Shown one piece after another: positions 32,909-42,386 of a stretch of 64,000 nt of DNA. The notes beneath the pieces are model-generated. The model did no database searches. It worked only from the letters and a program-made list of their open reading frames with translations, and was not told the origin of the DNA. The position numbers and the translations under genes are program-made. This DNA is from Desertibaculum subflavum. Its GTDB lineage: Bacteria > Pseudomonadota > Alphaproteobacteria > Ferrovibrionales > Ferrovibrionaceae. Position 1 is the stretch's first letter; each line of letters begins with the position of its first letter. Location: contig QOZS01000029.1 of assembly GCA_003576705.1 (NCBI GenBank), positions 1-64,000 of the forward strand. Reading direction: 5' to 3'.

Positions 32909-33328
32909 TCACGCCGCCGGCTTCGGCTTGGATTCCTTCTTCTCCACCGGCCCGCCGCTGTCGCGCCAGGCAGTGAAGCCGCCATCGATATGCGCGACCG
33001 GCGCAAGCCCCATATCCTGCACGGTCTTCGCGGTCAGCGCGGAGCGCCAGCCGGCGGCACAGAAGAAGACGTACTTCTTGCCTTCGCCGAAGATCGGCTT
33101 GAAATACGGGCTGTCCGGATCGACCCAGAACTCGATCATGCCGCGCGGCGCGTGGAAGGCGCCGGGCACCACGCCTTCGCGCTCGAGCTCGCGGATGTCC
33201 CGGATATCGACCAGCACCACGTTCGGGTCGCCTTGCAGCTTCTTCGCCTGCTCGATGGTCAAGGTCTCGACCTGGGCATTGGCCTCGTCGACCAGCTGGC
33301 GGAAGCCCTTCTTCATCTTGGCCGGCAT
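32909..33328 (-). CDS. rhodanese-like domain protein
   Basis: The roughly 139-residue protein is a single rhodanese domain with VVLVDIRDIRELEREG and the active-site loop CAAGWRSALTA, where the Cys would carry the persulfide. It may transfer sulfane sulfur; the acceptor is unknown. GGGAGGA sits six bases before the ATG at 33328; an ATG at 33334 directly abuts that site. The tail is Lys/Pro-rich. Confidence 0.85.
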   Translation of the reverse strand: MPAKMKKGFRQLVDEANAQVETLTIEQAKKLQGDPNVVLVDIRDIRELEREGVVPGAFHAPRGMIEFWVDPDSPYFKPIFGEGKKYVFFCAAGWRSALTAKTVQDMGLAPVAHIDGGFTAWRDSGGPVEKKESKPKPAA

Positions 33329-33466
33329 CGTCATTCCTCCCGATACGAAATGGGGTCTGCTGCGCGCCATGCTGGCCCCGGCGGCCGGCTGCGTCAATTG
33401 AGCATGCGCGGCCGCGCGAGCGCATGCTAGCTTCGGCGCAGGAGGCGCGAGGGAGGCCGAGCGGGG

Positions 33467-34222
33467 ATGGCGAACAAGATCGATCTCAAGGGCCATGTTG
33501 CCGTGGTGACCGGCGCCGCGCGCGGCTTCGGCTATGCCATCGCCGACCGGATGCTGGAATCCGGCGCCGCCGTGTCGCTCTGGGACATGGACAAGGCGGC
33601 GCTCGCCAAGGCGGCCCGCACGCTCGGCCACAAGGGCAAGGTCGATCACATCGTGCTCGACGTCACCGACGAGACCGCGGTGGAGGATGCCGCCCAGCAG
33701 GCCGCGCGGCATCTCGGCCCCGTCGACATCCTGGTCAACAATGCCGGCATCGCCGGGCCGAACCGCAAGACCTGGGAATACACGCCGGGCGAGTTCCGGC
33801 GCATCATCGATGTCAACCTCGCCTCCGCCTATATCTGCTGCGCCGCGCTGGTGCCGGACATGAAGACGCGCGGCTATGGCCGCGTCATCAACATCTCCTC
33901 GGTCGCCGGCAAGGAAGGCAATCCGAACGCGGCGCCCTACAGCATCTCCAAGGCGGCGCTCATCACGCTCACCAAATCGCTCGCCAAGGAGCTCGCCGAC
34001 GTCAACGTGCTGGTCAACTGCGTCACGCCGGCCGCCGGCAATACCGAGATCCTGAAGCAGATGACGCAGGAGCACGTGAACTACATGATCTCGAGGATTC
34101 CGATGGGGCGGCTGGTCGAGCCCAAGGAAGTGGCGGCGCTGGTCGCCTGGCTCGCCTCGGCCGATTGCTCGTTCTCGACCGGCGCCACCTTCGACATCTC
34201 CGGCGGCCGGTCCACCTACTGA
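33467..34222 (+). CDS. short-chain dehydrogenase/reductase
   Basis: The 251-residue classical SDR has TGAARGFG for NAD(P) binding, NNAGIAG, the catalytic Ser in INISSVAG and the YSISK Tyr-Lys pair, with a C-terminal FDISGGRSTY. It resembles FabG-like 3-oxoacyl or sugar dehydrogenases; the substrate is not known. Its stop overlaps the region of the recQ start, so the two genes are probably cotranscribed. Confidence 0.88.
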   Translation: MANKIDLKGHVAVVTGAARGFGYAIADRMLESGAAVSLWDMDKAALAKAARTLGHKGKVDHIVLDVTDETAVEDAAQQAARHLGPVDILVNNAGIAGPNRKTWEYTPGEFRRIIDVNLASAYICCAALVPDMKTRGYGRVINISSVAGKEGNPNAAPYSISKAALITLTKSLAKELADVNVLVNCVTPAAGNTEILKQMTQEHVNYMISRIPMGRLVEPKEVAALVAWLASADCSFSTGATFDISGGRSTY

Positions 34223-34224
34223 CG

Positions 34225-36033
34225 GTGCCGACCCCGCACGACATCCTCGCCCACGTCTTCGGCTACAACGCCTTCCGCGGCGAGCAGCAGGCGATCGTCG
34301 AGCACGTGACCGCCGGCGGCGATGCGCTGGTCTTGATGCCGACCGGCGGCGGCAAGTCGCTCTGCTACCAGATCCCGGCGCTCGCCCGCGACGGCTTCGG
34401 CGTCGTCATCTCGCCCCTGATCGCGCTGATGCAGGACCAGGTCGGTGCCTTGCGCGAAGTAGGCCTGCGCGCCCATGCCATCAACTCGGCGCAGAATGGC
34501 GGCGCGCGGCGCGCTGCCGAGCAGGCCATGCGCAGCGGCGACATCGACCTGCTTTATATCGCGCCGGAGCGGCTGTTCGCCGAAGGCTTCCTGGAATTGC
34601 TGGAAGAATGCCGCATTTCGCTCTTCGCCATCGACGAGGCGCATTGCGTGTCGCAATGGGGGCACGACTTCCGTCCGGAATATCTGCGGCTCTCGGTGCT
34701 GGCCCAGCGCTTTCGCGGCGTGCCCCGCATCGCCGTGACGGCGACGGCGGACCGGGCGACCCGGCGCGACATCCTGGAGCGGTTGGATCTCGACGCGGCG
34801 CGCGTCTTCGTGGCGAGCTTCGACCGTCCGAACATCCAGTACCGCATTGGCCCCAAGATCGCCGAGCGCCGCCAGCTCAAGGACTTCCTCGCCGAGCAGG
34901 AGCGCGGCGCCACCGGGATCGTCTACTGCCTCTCGCGCAGCCGCACCGAGACAACCGCGGAGTGGCTGCGCGAACAGGGCTTCGACGCCATGCCCTATCA
35001 CGCCGGGCTCGACCCCGACGTGCGCTCGCGCGCGCTGGAGCGCTTCGTGCGCGACGACGGCGTGATCGTGGTCGCCACCATCGCCTTCGGGCTCGGCATC
35101 AACCGGCCCGATGTGCGCTTCGTCGCCCATCTCGACCTGCCGAAGAGCCTGGAGGCCTATTACCAGGAGACCGGCCGCGCCGGGCGCGACGGCGAGCCTT
35201 CCGTGGTCTGGATGGTCTATGGCGCCGAGGACATCGCCAAGATCCGCGGCTTCATCGAAAGCTCGGAAGCCTCCGACGAGCAGAAGCGCGTCGAGCGCCG
35301 CAAGCTCGACGCCCTGCTCGGCTTCTGCGAAACCGCCGATTGCCGCCGCCAGGTGCTGCTGCGCTATTTCGGCGAGGAACGGCTTGAGCCCTGCGGCAAT
35401 TGCGACCGGTGCCTGTCGCCGGTGGAGAGCTTCGACGGCACGACCGATGCCCAGAAGCTGCTCTCGGCGATCTACCGCACCGGCCAGCGCTTCGGCGCCG
35501 GCCACGTCGTCGATGTGCTGCGCGGCAAGGACAGCGACAAGATCCGCCGCTTCGGCCATGACAAGCTGAGCGTCTTCGGCGTCGGCGCCGAGCGCGACGA
35601 CATCCAGTGGCGCTCCGTCATCCGCCAGCTCAGCGCCATGGGACTGGTCGCCACCGATTTCGAGGCCTATGGCGCGCTGACGCTTGGGCCCGAGGTGCGC
35701 GAGGTGCTGCGCGGCGAGCGCCGCGTGCTGCTGACCCGCGAGCCGTCGCGCAAGGAGCGCCGCCGCGTTGCGGCGCCGGGGCGCGCGGCCCGCAAGGCCG
35801 AAGTGGCCGAGGCCGACCAGCCGCTGTTCGAGGCGCTCCGCCAATGGCGCCGCGGGCTGGCGGCGGCACGGGGCGTGCCGCCCTACGTGATCTGCCACGA
35901 CGCGACCTTGCGCGAAATTGCTTCGCGGCGGCCGCGCAGCCTCGCCGAGCTCGCCGACATCCCGGGCATCGGCGACATGAAATTGGCGCAATACGGCGAG
36001 GCGCTGACGCAGGTGGTGAGAGAGGACGGGTAG
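34225..36033 (+). CDS. recQ: ATP-dependent DNA helicase RecQ
   Basis: The 602-residue 3'-to-5' helicase unwinds recombination intermediates. Walker A TGGGKSLC (about 40-47), DEAH (137-140), the SAT-like TATADRATR and the motif VI QETGRAGRDGE are present. A zinc site follows (CETADC... CGNCDRC), then a winged helix and a C-terminal HRDC domain ending LADIPGIGDMKLAQYGEAL. I use GTG 34225 as start, two bases after the SDR stop; a CTG at 34219 is also in frame. Confidence 0.94.
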   Translation: MPTPHDILAHVFGYNAFRGEQQAIVEHVTAGGDALVLMPTGGGKSLCYQIPALARDGFGVVISPLIALMQDQVGALREVGLRAHAINSAQNGGARRAAEQAMRSGDIDLLYIAPERLFAEGFLELLEECRISLFAIDEAHCVSQWGHDFRPEYLRLSVLAQRFRGVPRIAVTATADRATRRDILERLDLDAARVFVASFDRPNIQYRIGPKIAERRQLKDFLAEQERGATGIVYCLSRSRTETTAEWLREQGFDAMPYHAGLDPDVRSRALERFVRDDGVIVVATIAFGLGINRPDVRFVAHLDLPKSLEAYYQETGRAGRDGEPSVVWMVYGAEDIAKIRGFIESSEASDEQKRVERRKLDALLGFCETADCRRQVLLRYFGEERLEPCGNCDRCLSPVESFDGTTDAQKLLSAIYRTGQRFGAGHVVDVLRGKDSDKIRRFGHDKLSVFGVGAERDDIQWRSVIRQLSAMGLVATDFEAYGALTLGPEVREVLRGERRVLLTREPSRKERRRVAAPGRAARKAEVAEADQPLFEALRQWRRGLAAARGVPPYVICHDATLREIASRRPRSLAELADIPGIGDMKLAQYGEALTQVVREDG

Positions 36034-36047
36034 CTCTCGAAACTAAG

Positions 36048-36180
36048 CCCCTCTGCCCTTAGGGCGGAGGGGGTTGGGGGAGGTGGGCCATCCGCAGAGT
36101 CACCGCCGGTCGTTCAAGCTCGGCTGGCCGCATCCTCCCCACCTCTCTCAGCCTCTTCCCCCGCTTCGCGGGCGGAGAGG
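36048..36180. repeat. paired-hairpin (BIME-like) element after recQ
   Basis: The left hairpin at 36048-36072 (CCCCTCTGCCC with GGGCGGAGGGG) and right hairpin at 36152-36180 (CCTC...CCCGC with GCGGG...GAGG) point towards each other. The inner module TTGGGGGAGGTGGG (36074-36087) is inverted as CCTCCCCACCTCTCTCA (36134-36150). It is the third complete copy in the window and lies in the convergent gap between recQ and the FAH-family gene. Confidence 0.85.
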
Positions 36181-36204
36181 CGTTTCCGATGCGAAGGGAC
36201 CTGG

Positions 36205-37053
36205 CTACTTGTCCTGCACCATCTTGGTCTTCTGCTCGCCGAGGCCTTCGACGCCGGTGCGCATCACGTCGCCGCCCTTGAGGTAGACCGGCTCCGGCTT
36301 GATGCCGGTGCCGACGCCGGGCGGCGTGCCGGTCGAGATGATGTCGCCGGGATAGATCGTCATGTGCTTGCTGATGAAGGCGATCAGCTGCGGGATCTTG
36401 AAGATCATGGTCGAGGTGTTGCCGTTCTGGCGCATGGTGCCCGACACCTCGCACCAGAGCTTCAGATTGTGCGGGTCCTTCACCTCGTCCTTGGTGACGA
36501 AATAGGGCCCGATCGGACCAAAGCCGTCGCAGCCCTTGCCGAACACCCAGTGCGTCTGCGGCCGGAGATAGCCCTGGTAGCGCCGCTCCGACACGTCGTT
36601 CACCGTGCAATAGCCGGCGACGTAGCGCATCGCGTCCTTCTCGGCGATGTACTTGCCCTTGCGGCCGATGATGACGCCGAGCTCGACCTCCCAGTCGCAC
36701 ATGGTCGAGCCGCGCGGGATCGGCACGCTGTCGGTCGGCCCGGTCACGGCGCTCAACGCCTTCAGGAACACGATGGGCTTCTCCGGCAGGGCCGAGCCGG
36801 TCTCGGCCGCGTGGTCGGCATAGTTGAGGCCGATGCAGAGGAAATTGGCGAAGTTCGCGACGCAGGCACCGATGCGCGGCTTGCCCTTGACCACCGGCAG
36901 CCGCTTGAGATTCGCCTTCTTCAGCTTGCCGATCTCGCCGATCGTGGCCGGCGTGATGTCCTTGATGATCCTGGAGATGTCGCGGATCTTGCCGTCCTCG
37001 TCCAAGAGGCCCGGCTTTTCCTTCCCCTTCGGTCCGTAGCGCAACAGCTTCAT
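36205..37053 (-). CDS. fumarylacetoacetate hydrolase-family protein
   Basis: The 282-residue enzyme has the FAH fold signature: CIGLNYADHAAE, a metal-binding DWEVELGVIIGRKG, and later GDIISTGTPPGVG. Members hydrolyse or decarboxylate acylpyruvates such as 2,4-diketo acids. The SDR immediately upstream and the UxaA-type dehydratase beyond it suggest the last step of a non-phosphorylative sugar-acid route, that is, cleavage of a diketo-deoxy sugar acid to pyruvate plus an aldehyde or acid. That assignment is an inference. Confidence 0.85.
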   Translation of the reverse strand: MKLLRYGPKGKEKPGLLDEDGKIRDISRIIKDITPATIGEIGKLKKANLKRLPVVKGKPRIGACVANFANFLCIGLNYADHAAETGSALPEKPIVFLKALSAVTGPTDSVPIPRGSTMCDWEVELGVIIGRKGKYIAEKDAMRYVAGYCTVNDVSERRYQGYLRPQTHWVFGKGCDGFGPIGPYFVTKDEVKDPHNLKLWCEVSGTMRQNGNTSTMIFKIPQLIAFISKHMTIYPGDIISTGTPPGVGTGIKPEPVYLKGGDVMRTGVEGLGEQKTKMVQDK

Positions 37054-37085
37054 GTTGGTGCTTCCCCTCTTTGGCTTACGCCTCG

Positions 37086-37826
37086 CTAGATCAGAATGCC
37101 GCCATCGATCACATAGGCCTGGCCGGTGACGAACACGCTCTCGTCGCTGGCGAGATAGACCGCGAGGCCTGCGATCTCCTCCGCCTTGCCGAGCCGGCCC
37201 ATCGGCTGGCGGGCGACGAAATCCTTGCGCGCCTGCACCGGATCCGGCGCGGCGTTGATGCGGTCGTCCAGCGACGGCGTATGCACCGTGCCCGGGCAGA
37301 TCGCGTTGCAGCGGATGCCGCGGCCGACGAAATCGGCGGCGACCGATTTGGTCAGGCCGATCACCGATGCCTTGGTCGCGCCGTAGATCGCGCGGTTCGG
37401 AACGCCCTTCAGGCTGGAGGCGATCGAGGCGATGTTGACGATCGAGCCCGCGCCCTTGTCCAGCATGGCCGGCAGGAAGGCCCGGATCACCCGGAACACG
37501 CTGCGCACGTTGAGGTCGAAGGCGAAGGCCCATTCTTCCTCGGTCGCCTCCAGGATCGTGCCGTTGTGCACGAAGCCGGCGCAGTTGAAGACGATGTCGA
37601 GGGTGCCGAGCTCCTTGGCGATGGCCTGGATCGCCGCAGGGTCGAGACAGTCGAGCTTCATCGAAGCGATGTTGGCGTGGCCGGCAAGCTCGGTCAGCTT
37701 GCCGGGGTCCAGGTCGGTCGCGTAGACGGTCGCGCCTTCGTCGGCGAAGGCGAGCGCCGTCGCCCGCCCGATGCCCTGACCCGCTGCCGTCACCAGGGCG
37801 CGCTTGCCTGCCAGTCGTCCTGCCAT
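37086..37826 (-). CDS. SDR, BDH2 / 2-keto-3-deoxy-sugar-acid dehydrogenase type
   Basis: The 246-residue SDR has TAAGQGIG, FNCAGFVHNGTI, IVNIASIASSLKGV, the YGATK catalytic pair and an ICPGTVHTPSLDDRI loop. This pattern is very close to the DHRS6/BDH2 group. That group includes bacterial dehydrogenases acting on 2-keto-3-deoxy-fuconate or -rhamnonate. It lies 32 bases upstream of the FAH gene on the same strand, which fits an oxidation-then-hydrolysis pair. The exact sugar is not determined by sequence. Confidence 0.85.
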   Translation of the reverse strand: MAGRLAGKRALVTAAGQGIGRATALAFADEGATVYATDLDPGKLTELAGHANIASMKLDCLDPAAIQAIAKELGTLDIVFNCAGFVHNGTILEATEEEWAFAFDLNVRSVFRVIRAFLPAMLDKGAGSIVNIASIASSLKGVPNRAIYGATKASVIGLTKSVAADFVGRGIRCNAICPGTVHTPSLDDRINAAPDPVQARKDFVARQPMGRLGKAEEIAGLAVYLASDESVFVTGQAYVIDGGILI

Positions 37827-37969
37827 CTCTCCTCCCGCTTACCCCACCCTCTGGTTATCGATATTCTGGCGGCGCAAAGTGCCACGGGCCGGGGCCTCAC
37901 GTCCATGTCCGTGCGCATTCATTCCGCGCTTAGGCCCCGCTGGGTCGACAATCCGGGAGCGAAGCCGCC
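37827..37969. promoter_or_regulatory. divergent promoter region of the sugar-acid genes
   Basis: The 143-base gap contains TATCGATA (37856-37863), a perfect 8-base palindrome within GGTTATCGATATTC. It could be the core of an operator for both directions. No regulator gene is adjacent, and the match is short. Confidence 0.3.
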
Positions 37970-39487
37970 ATGCCGCCGCTGGTCATCCGCCTGCATCCGA
38001 ACGACAACGTCGCCGTCGCCCGCGCCGATCTGCTGCCCGGCACCAGGCTGGACGATTACGGCATCGCCTGCGCCAGCCACATCCCGCGCGGCCACAAGGT
38101 GACCTTGAAGCCGGTCAAGGCGGGCGAGCCGGTGCGCAAATACGACCAGATCATCGGCTTCGCGAGTGCCGATCTGGCGCCCGGCGCCCATGTCCATACC
38201 CACAACCTCGAGATGCGCGCCTTCGAGCGCGACTACGCCTTCGGCGCCGATGCCAAGCCGACCGCCTATCTGCCGGAGCACGAGCGCGCCACGTTCCAGG
38301 GCATCGTGCGGCCGGACGGCCGGGTTGCGACCCGGAACTTCCTCGGCATCGTCTCGACGGTGAACTGCTCCGCCACCGCCTCGAAATACATAGCGCAGAA
38401 GATCGTTCCCTATCTCGACCAGTTCCCGAACGTGGACGGGGTGGTGGCGCTGACCCATGCGACCGGCTGCGGCATGGCGTCCGAGGGCGAGCCGATCGAC
38501 GTGCTGCGCCGCACGCTCGCCGGTTTCGCCCGGCATCCGAATTTTGCCGGGGTGCTGATCGTCGGGCTCGGCTGCGAGTCGAACCAGATCGGCGGCATGA
38601 TCCAGGCGGAGGGGCTCGAGGTCGGCCCGAAGCTCCGCACCATGACCATCCAGGACGAAGGCGGCACCGCCATCACGGTGAAGCGCGGCGTCGACATGCT
38701 GCGCGAGATGCTGCCGGAGGCGAATCAGGTGAAGCGGGAGACCGTGCCGGCGAGCCATATCTGCATCGGCCTGCAATGCGGCGGCTCGGACGGCTATTCC
38801 GGCATCACGGCGAATCCGGCGCTGGGCGCGGCGGTCGATCTGCTGGTCCGCCACGGCGGCAGCGCCATCTTGAGCGAGACGCCGGAGATCTACGGCGCCG
38901 AGCACCTGCTGACCCGCCGCGCCGTCAGCCGCGAAGTCGGCCAGAAGATCGTCGACCGCATCAAGTGGTGGGAGGATTACACCGCCCGCAACAACGGCGA
39001 GATGAACAACAACCCCTCCCCCGGCAACAAGGCGGGCGGTCTCACCACCATCCTGGAAAAGTCGCTCGGCGCCGTGGCCAAGGGCGGAACGACCAACCTG
39101 GTCGACGTGTTTCGCTATGCCGAGCCGGTCACCGCCAAGGGCTTCGTCTACATGGACACGCCGGGCTACGACCCTGTCTCGGCGACCGGCCAGGTGGCGG
39201 GCGGCGCCAACATGATCTGCTTCACCACCGGCCGCGGCAGCGTGTTCGGCTGCAAGCCGGCGCCGAGCCTGAAGCTCGCCACCAACACGCCGCTCTACCG
39301 CAAGATGACCGATGACATGGACATCAACTGCGGCGAGATCGCGGATGGCGAGAAATCGATCCAGGAGGTCGGCCAGGAGATCTTCGATCTCGTGTTGAAG
39401 ACCGCCTCGGGCCAGCGCACCAAGAGCGAACTGCTCGGCATGGGTGACGAAGAGTTTACCCCCTGGGTGCTGGGGGCGACGATGTGA
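37970..39487 (+). CDS. UxaA-family sugar-acid dehydratase (altronate/galactarate type)
   Basis: The 505-residue protein combines an N-terminal SAF-like domain (about 1-95, IPRGHKVTLKPVKAGEPV) with a large C-terminal dehydratase domain. The latter shows GYVRPDGRVGTRN-like IVRPDGRVATRNF, CESNQIGG, GLQCGGSDGYSG and a Cys pattern suited to a metal site. UxaA/GarD enzymes dehydrate aldonic or aldaric acids. Divergent from the SDR and FAH genes, it would supply the 2-keto-3-deoxy acid they process. Confidence 0.87.
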   Translation: MPPLVIRLHPNDNVAVARADLLPGTRLDDYGIACASHIPRGHKVTLKPVKAGEPVRKYDQIIGFASADLAPGAHVHTHNLEMRAFERDYAFGADAKPTAYLPEHERATFQGIVRPDGRVATRNFLGIVSTVNCSATASKYIAQKIVPYLDQFPNVDGVVALTHATGCGMASEGEPIDVLRRTLAGFARHPNFAGVLIVGLGCESNQIGGMIQAEGLEVGPKLRTMTIQDEGGTAITVKRGVDMLREMLPEANQVKRETVPASHICIGLQCGGSDGYSGITANPALGAAVDLLVRHGGSAILSETPEIYGAEHLLTRRAVSREVGQKIVDRIKWWEDYTARNNGEMNNNPSPGNKAGGLTTILEKSLGAVAKGGTTNLVDVFRYAEPVTAKGFVYMDTPGYDPVSATGQVAGGANMICFTTGRGSVFGCKPAPSLKLATNTPLYRKMTDDMDINCGEIADGEKSIQEVGQEIFDLVLKTASGQRTKSELLGMGDEEFTPWVLGATM

Positions 39488-39574
39488 CTCGGGGGCACCG
39501 GCCGGCCAGGCAGGGACAGTTTAACCTTCGTCCGGCTAGTATGCTGCCCGCCTGACTGGACAAGGGACGGATTC

Positions 39575-41710
39575 GTGAGGCGTTTTTCTGCCGCCGCCGC
39601 TGTCGTTCTGCTCGGCCTGCTGCCGGCCACCGCCCAGGCCGCCAACAGCGCGCCGCCTGCGCCGAAGCCCAAGCCCGCGGAGCCCGCCGGGCTGCGGACC
39701 GCGGCGAATGCACCCCCGGGTGCCGCCAGGCCGAAATCGACCGCCGCCGAGCCCGCCGCGTTAACCACGCAACCGGCACCGCCGCCGGGCAAATCCTCGC
39801 TGTCGAATGCCCGGCGGGAGCATTGGGTCAACGCCGTGAAGCACGCGGCCTGGGGCCGCTACGAGGAAGCCCGGGCGCAGGCCCGCGCCGCCCGCCTGGA
39901 CGGCGCGGAGAAGCTGGTCGACTTCCTCTATTTCCTGCGCCGGGATTCGGGCGCCAACTTCGCCGATATCGTCGCCTTCCTGGACCAGAACCCGGACTGG
40001 CCGAGCCGCGACCTGATGACCCGGCGCGCCGAGGAGGCGCTCCGCCTCGAGCCCGACCACCAGGCGGTGCTGAACTGGTTCGCGCACCGCAAGCCGGTCG
40101 CCGCCGACGGCATGGCCCGGTTCGCCGATGCCCTGATCGCCACCGGGCGCGAGACCGACGCGGCGCCCTGGCTCAAGCTCGCCTGGGCCTCGAGCCAGCT
40201 CAGCGACGGCGCCGAGGCGGCCATCATGCAGCGCCATCTCGCCCGGCTCGACAATGCCGACCATCTGGCCCGCGCGACCAACCTGCTGAGCGATGGCGAC
40301 CGCGCCGGCGCCAGGCGGGTACTGCCCTTCCTCGACAACAACGGCAAGCGGCTGGTGCAGGCCCGCATCGCGCTGGTCGAGCGCACGAGCAATGCCGAGG
40401 CGCTGGCCGCGGCGCTGCCGGACGAGCTGCAGCGCGATCCCGGCCTCGCCCTCGATCGCGCGCGCTATCTGCGCAAGCGGGACGACGACGACCAGGCGCT
40501 CGATGCGCTCAGCATGGCGGCCCCGCCGGCCAATGCGGCATGGCCGTTCTGGAACGAGCGGCAGTATCATTCGCGCCGCCTGCTGGGCGCCGGCAAGATC
40601 ACCGACGCCTACCGCGCCGCGGCTGACCACCGGCTGTCGGTGCCGAGCGTCGCCAACGAGGCGGAATGGCTCGCCGGCTGGATCGCGCTGCGGTTCCTGG
40701 AACAGCCTGACATTGCTGCCGAGCATTTCCGCCGCGTGGTCGAGACGGTCAAGCTGCCGATCAGCGTGGCACGCGGTGCCTACTGGTCCGGCCGCGCACA
40801 GGAAGCGATCGGCAATCGCGACGGCGCCCGCATCTGGTACGAGGCGGCGGCACAGCACGGCGCGACCTTCTACGGCCAGCTGGCGCAGGCGCGGATCGAT
40901 CCGCGCCGGCCGCTGATCCTGCCGTCCGAGCCGCAGCCGACGGCGGAGGATTTTGCCCGCTTCGACAGGAAGGAGCTGGTGCATGCCGCGCGCCTGCTGG
41001 CCGAAGGCGGCGACAGCGTGCGCGACTACGTTCGCGTGTTCATCATGCACCTCGCCGACCGGGCGACGACGCCGGTCGAGCACGAGCTCGTCGCCACCCT
41101 CGCCGACCGGGTGGGGCGTGTGGATCTCGGCGTGATGTCGGCCAAGCGCTCGCAGCGGAACGGCTCGATCCTGCTGACCCGGCTCTATCCGATGGTGGAC
41201 CTGACCCGGCATGCCGACTTGCCGGAACAGGGCCTGGTGCTGGCGACCGCACGCCAGGAGAGCGAGTTCAATGCCGCCGCAATCTCGCCGGCCGGTGCGC
41301 GCGGCCTGCTGCAGCTGATGCCGGCGACCGCCAAGGAAGTGGCGAAGGAACTTCGCCTGCCCTACAGCCCGGATCGCCTGACCCGCGATCCCCGCTACAA
41401 CACCACGCTCGGCTCGCGCTATCTGCAGCGCATGGTCGATGCCTTCGACGGCTCCTACCTGCTCGCACTGTCCTCCTACAACGCGGGCAAGAGCCGGACG
41501 CTCGGCTGGATGCGCGACTGGGGCGATCCGCGCCGCGCCGATGTCGACGTGGTCGACTGGATCGAGCTGATGCCGTTCAACGAGACGCGCAACTACGTGC
41601 AGCGCGTGCTGGAAGGGCTGATGGTGTATCGCCAGCGGCTGGCGCCGGGTACGGGCGTGCTGCAGCGGTTGGACCGCGATTTCCGCGGCGATGGCGGGCG
41701 CAATGGCTGA
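39575..41710 (+). CDS. slt: soluble lytic murein transglycosylase (Slt70-like)
   Basis: The 711-residue protein starts with GTG and a signal peptide (about residues 1-22, ending AQA). A Pro/Ala-rich linker and a long alpha-superhelical domain lead to the C-terminal lysozyme-like domain. The catalytic Glu lies in ATARQESEFN, followed by AGARGLLQLMPATA and SSYNAGKSR. It cleaves peptidoglycan in the periplasm to anhydromuropeptides. The C-terminus overlaps the next gene, beginning a tightly packed operon. Confidence 0.92.
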   Translation: MRRFSAAAAVVLLGLLPATAQAANSAPPAPKPKPAEPAGLRTAANAPPGAARPKSTAAEPAALTTQPAPPPGKSSLSNARREHWVNAVKHAAWGRYEEARAQARAARLDGAEKLVDFLYFLRRDSGANFADIVAFLDQNPDWPSRDLMTRRAEEALRLEPDHQAVLNWFAHRKPVAADGMARFADALIATGRETDAAPWLKLAWASSQLSDGAEAAIMQRHLARLDNADHLARATNLLSDGDRAGARRVLPFLDNNGKRLVQARIALVERTSNAEALAAALPDELQRDPGLALDRARYLRKRDDDDQALDALSMAAPPANAAWPFWNERQYHSRRLLGAGKITDAYRAAADHRLSVPSVANEAEWLAGWIALRFLEQPDIAAEHFRRVVETVKLPISVARGAYWSGRAQEAIGNRDGARIWYEAAAQHGATFYGQLAQARIDPRRPLILPSEPQPTAEDFARFDRKELVHAARLLAEGGDSVRDYVRVFIMHLADRATTPVEHELVATLADRVGRVDLGVMSAKRSQRNGSILLTRLYPMVDLTRHADLPEQGLVLATARQESEFNAAAISPAGARGLLQLMPATAKEVAKELRLPYSPDRLTRDPRYNTTLGSRYLQRMVDAFDGSYLLALSSYNAGKSRTLGWMRDWGDPRRADVDVVDWIELMPFNETRNYVQRVLEGLMVYRQRLAPGTGVLQRLDRDFRGDGGRNG

Positions 41711-42386
41711 GGCGGTGGCCGGCGTTCGTGCCTGCGTCTTCGATGCCTATGGCACGCTGTTCGACGTCAACAGCGCCGCCGCCAGGCTGGCCGGCGAGAT
41801 CGGCGAAAGCTGGCTGAAGCTGGCCGAGACCTGGCGGGCGAAGCAGCTGCAATACACCTGGCTCCGCTCGCTGATGGGCGCGCATGCCGATTTCGAGCAG
41901 GTGACGGGCGAGGCGCTGGACTTCGCCCTCGCCCAGTCCGGCATCGCCGATGCCGACCTGCGCCGCCGCCTGATGGCGCTCTATTTCACGCTCGACGCCT
42001 ATCCGGAAGTGCCGGACATGCTGCGCCGTCTGAAGGCCAAGGGATTGAAGACGGCGATCTTGTCGAACGGCTCGCCCGCCATGCTGGACGCGGCGGTGAA
42101 GAGTGCCGGCATCGCCAGCAGCCTCGACGCCGTGCTGTCGGTCGAGGATGCAGGCATCTACAAGCCGCATGGCAGCGTCTACCGCCTGGCGACGGCACAT
42201 TTCGGCGTGGACCCGGCCGCGATCCTGTTCCTGTCGTCGAATGGCTGGGACGCGCATGGCGCCGCGCATTTCGGCTTCCGCGTGTTCTGGGTCAATCGCT
42301 TCGGCCAGCCGCCGGAACGGCTCCCGGGCGCGCCGGAGCGCGTGCTGAGCGACCTCCGGACACTGCCGGAGCTGGTGGCAGGATGA
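41703..42386 (+). CDS. HAD-type 2-haloacid dehalogenase
   Basis: The roughly 227-residue enzyme has the type II haloacid dehalogenase set: nucleophile Asp in VFDAYGTLFD, Ser in ILSNGSP, Lys in GIYKPHGSVY and the SSNGWDAHGA loop. It would hydrolyse L-2-haloacids or a related substrate. ATG 41703 is used; ATG 41691 is an in-frame alternative, and both overlap the transglycosylase end. Its stop overlaps the next ATG as ATGA. Confidence 0.85.
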   Translation: MAEAVAGVRACVFDAYGTLFDVNSAAARLAGEIGESWLKLAETWRAKQLQYTWLRSLMGAHADFEQVTGEALDFALAQSGIADADLRRRLMALYFTLDAYPEVPDMLRRLKAKGLKTAILSNGSPAMLDAAVKSAGIASSLDAVLSVEDAGIYKPHGSVYRLATAHFGVDPAAILFLSSNGWDAHGAAHFGFRVFWVNRFGQPPERLPGAPERVLSDLRTLPELVAG

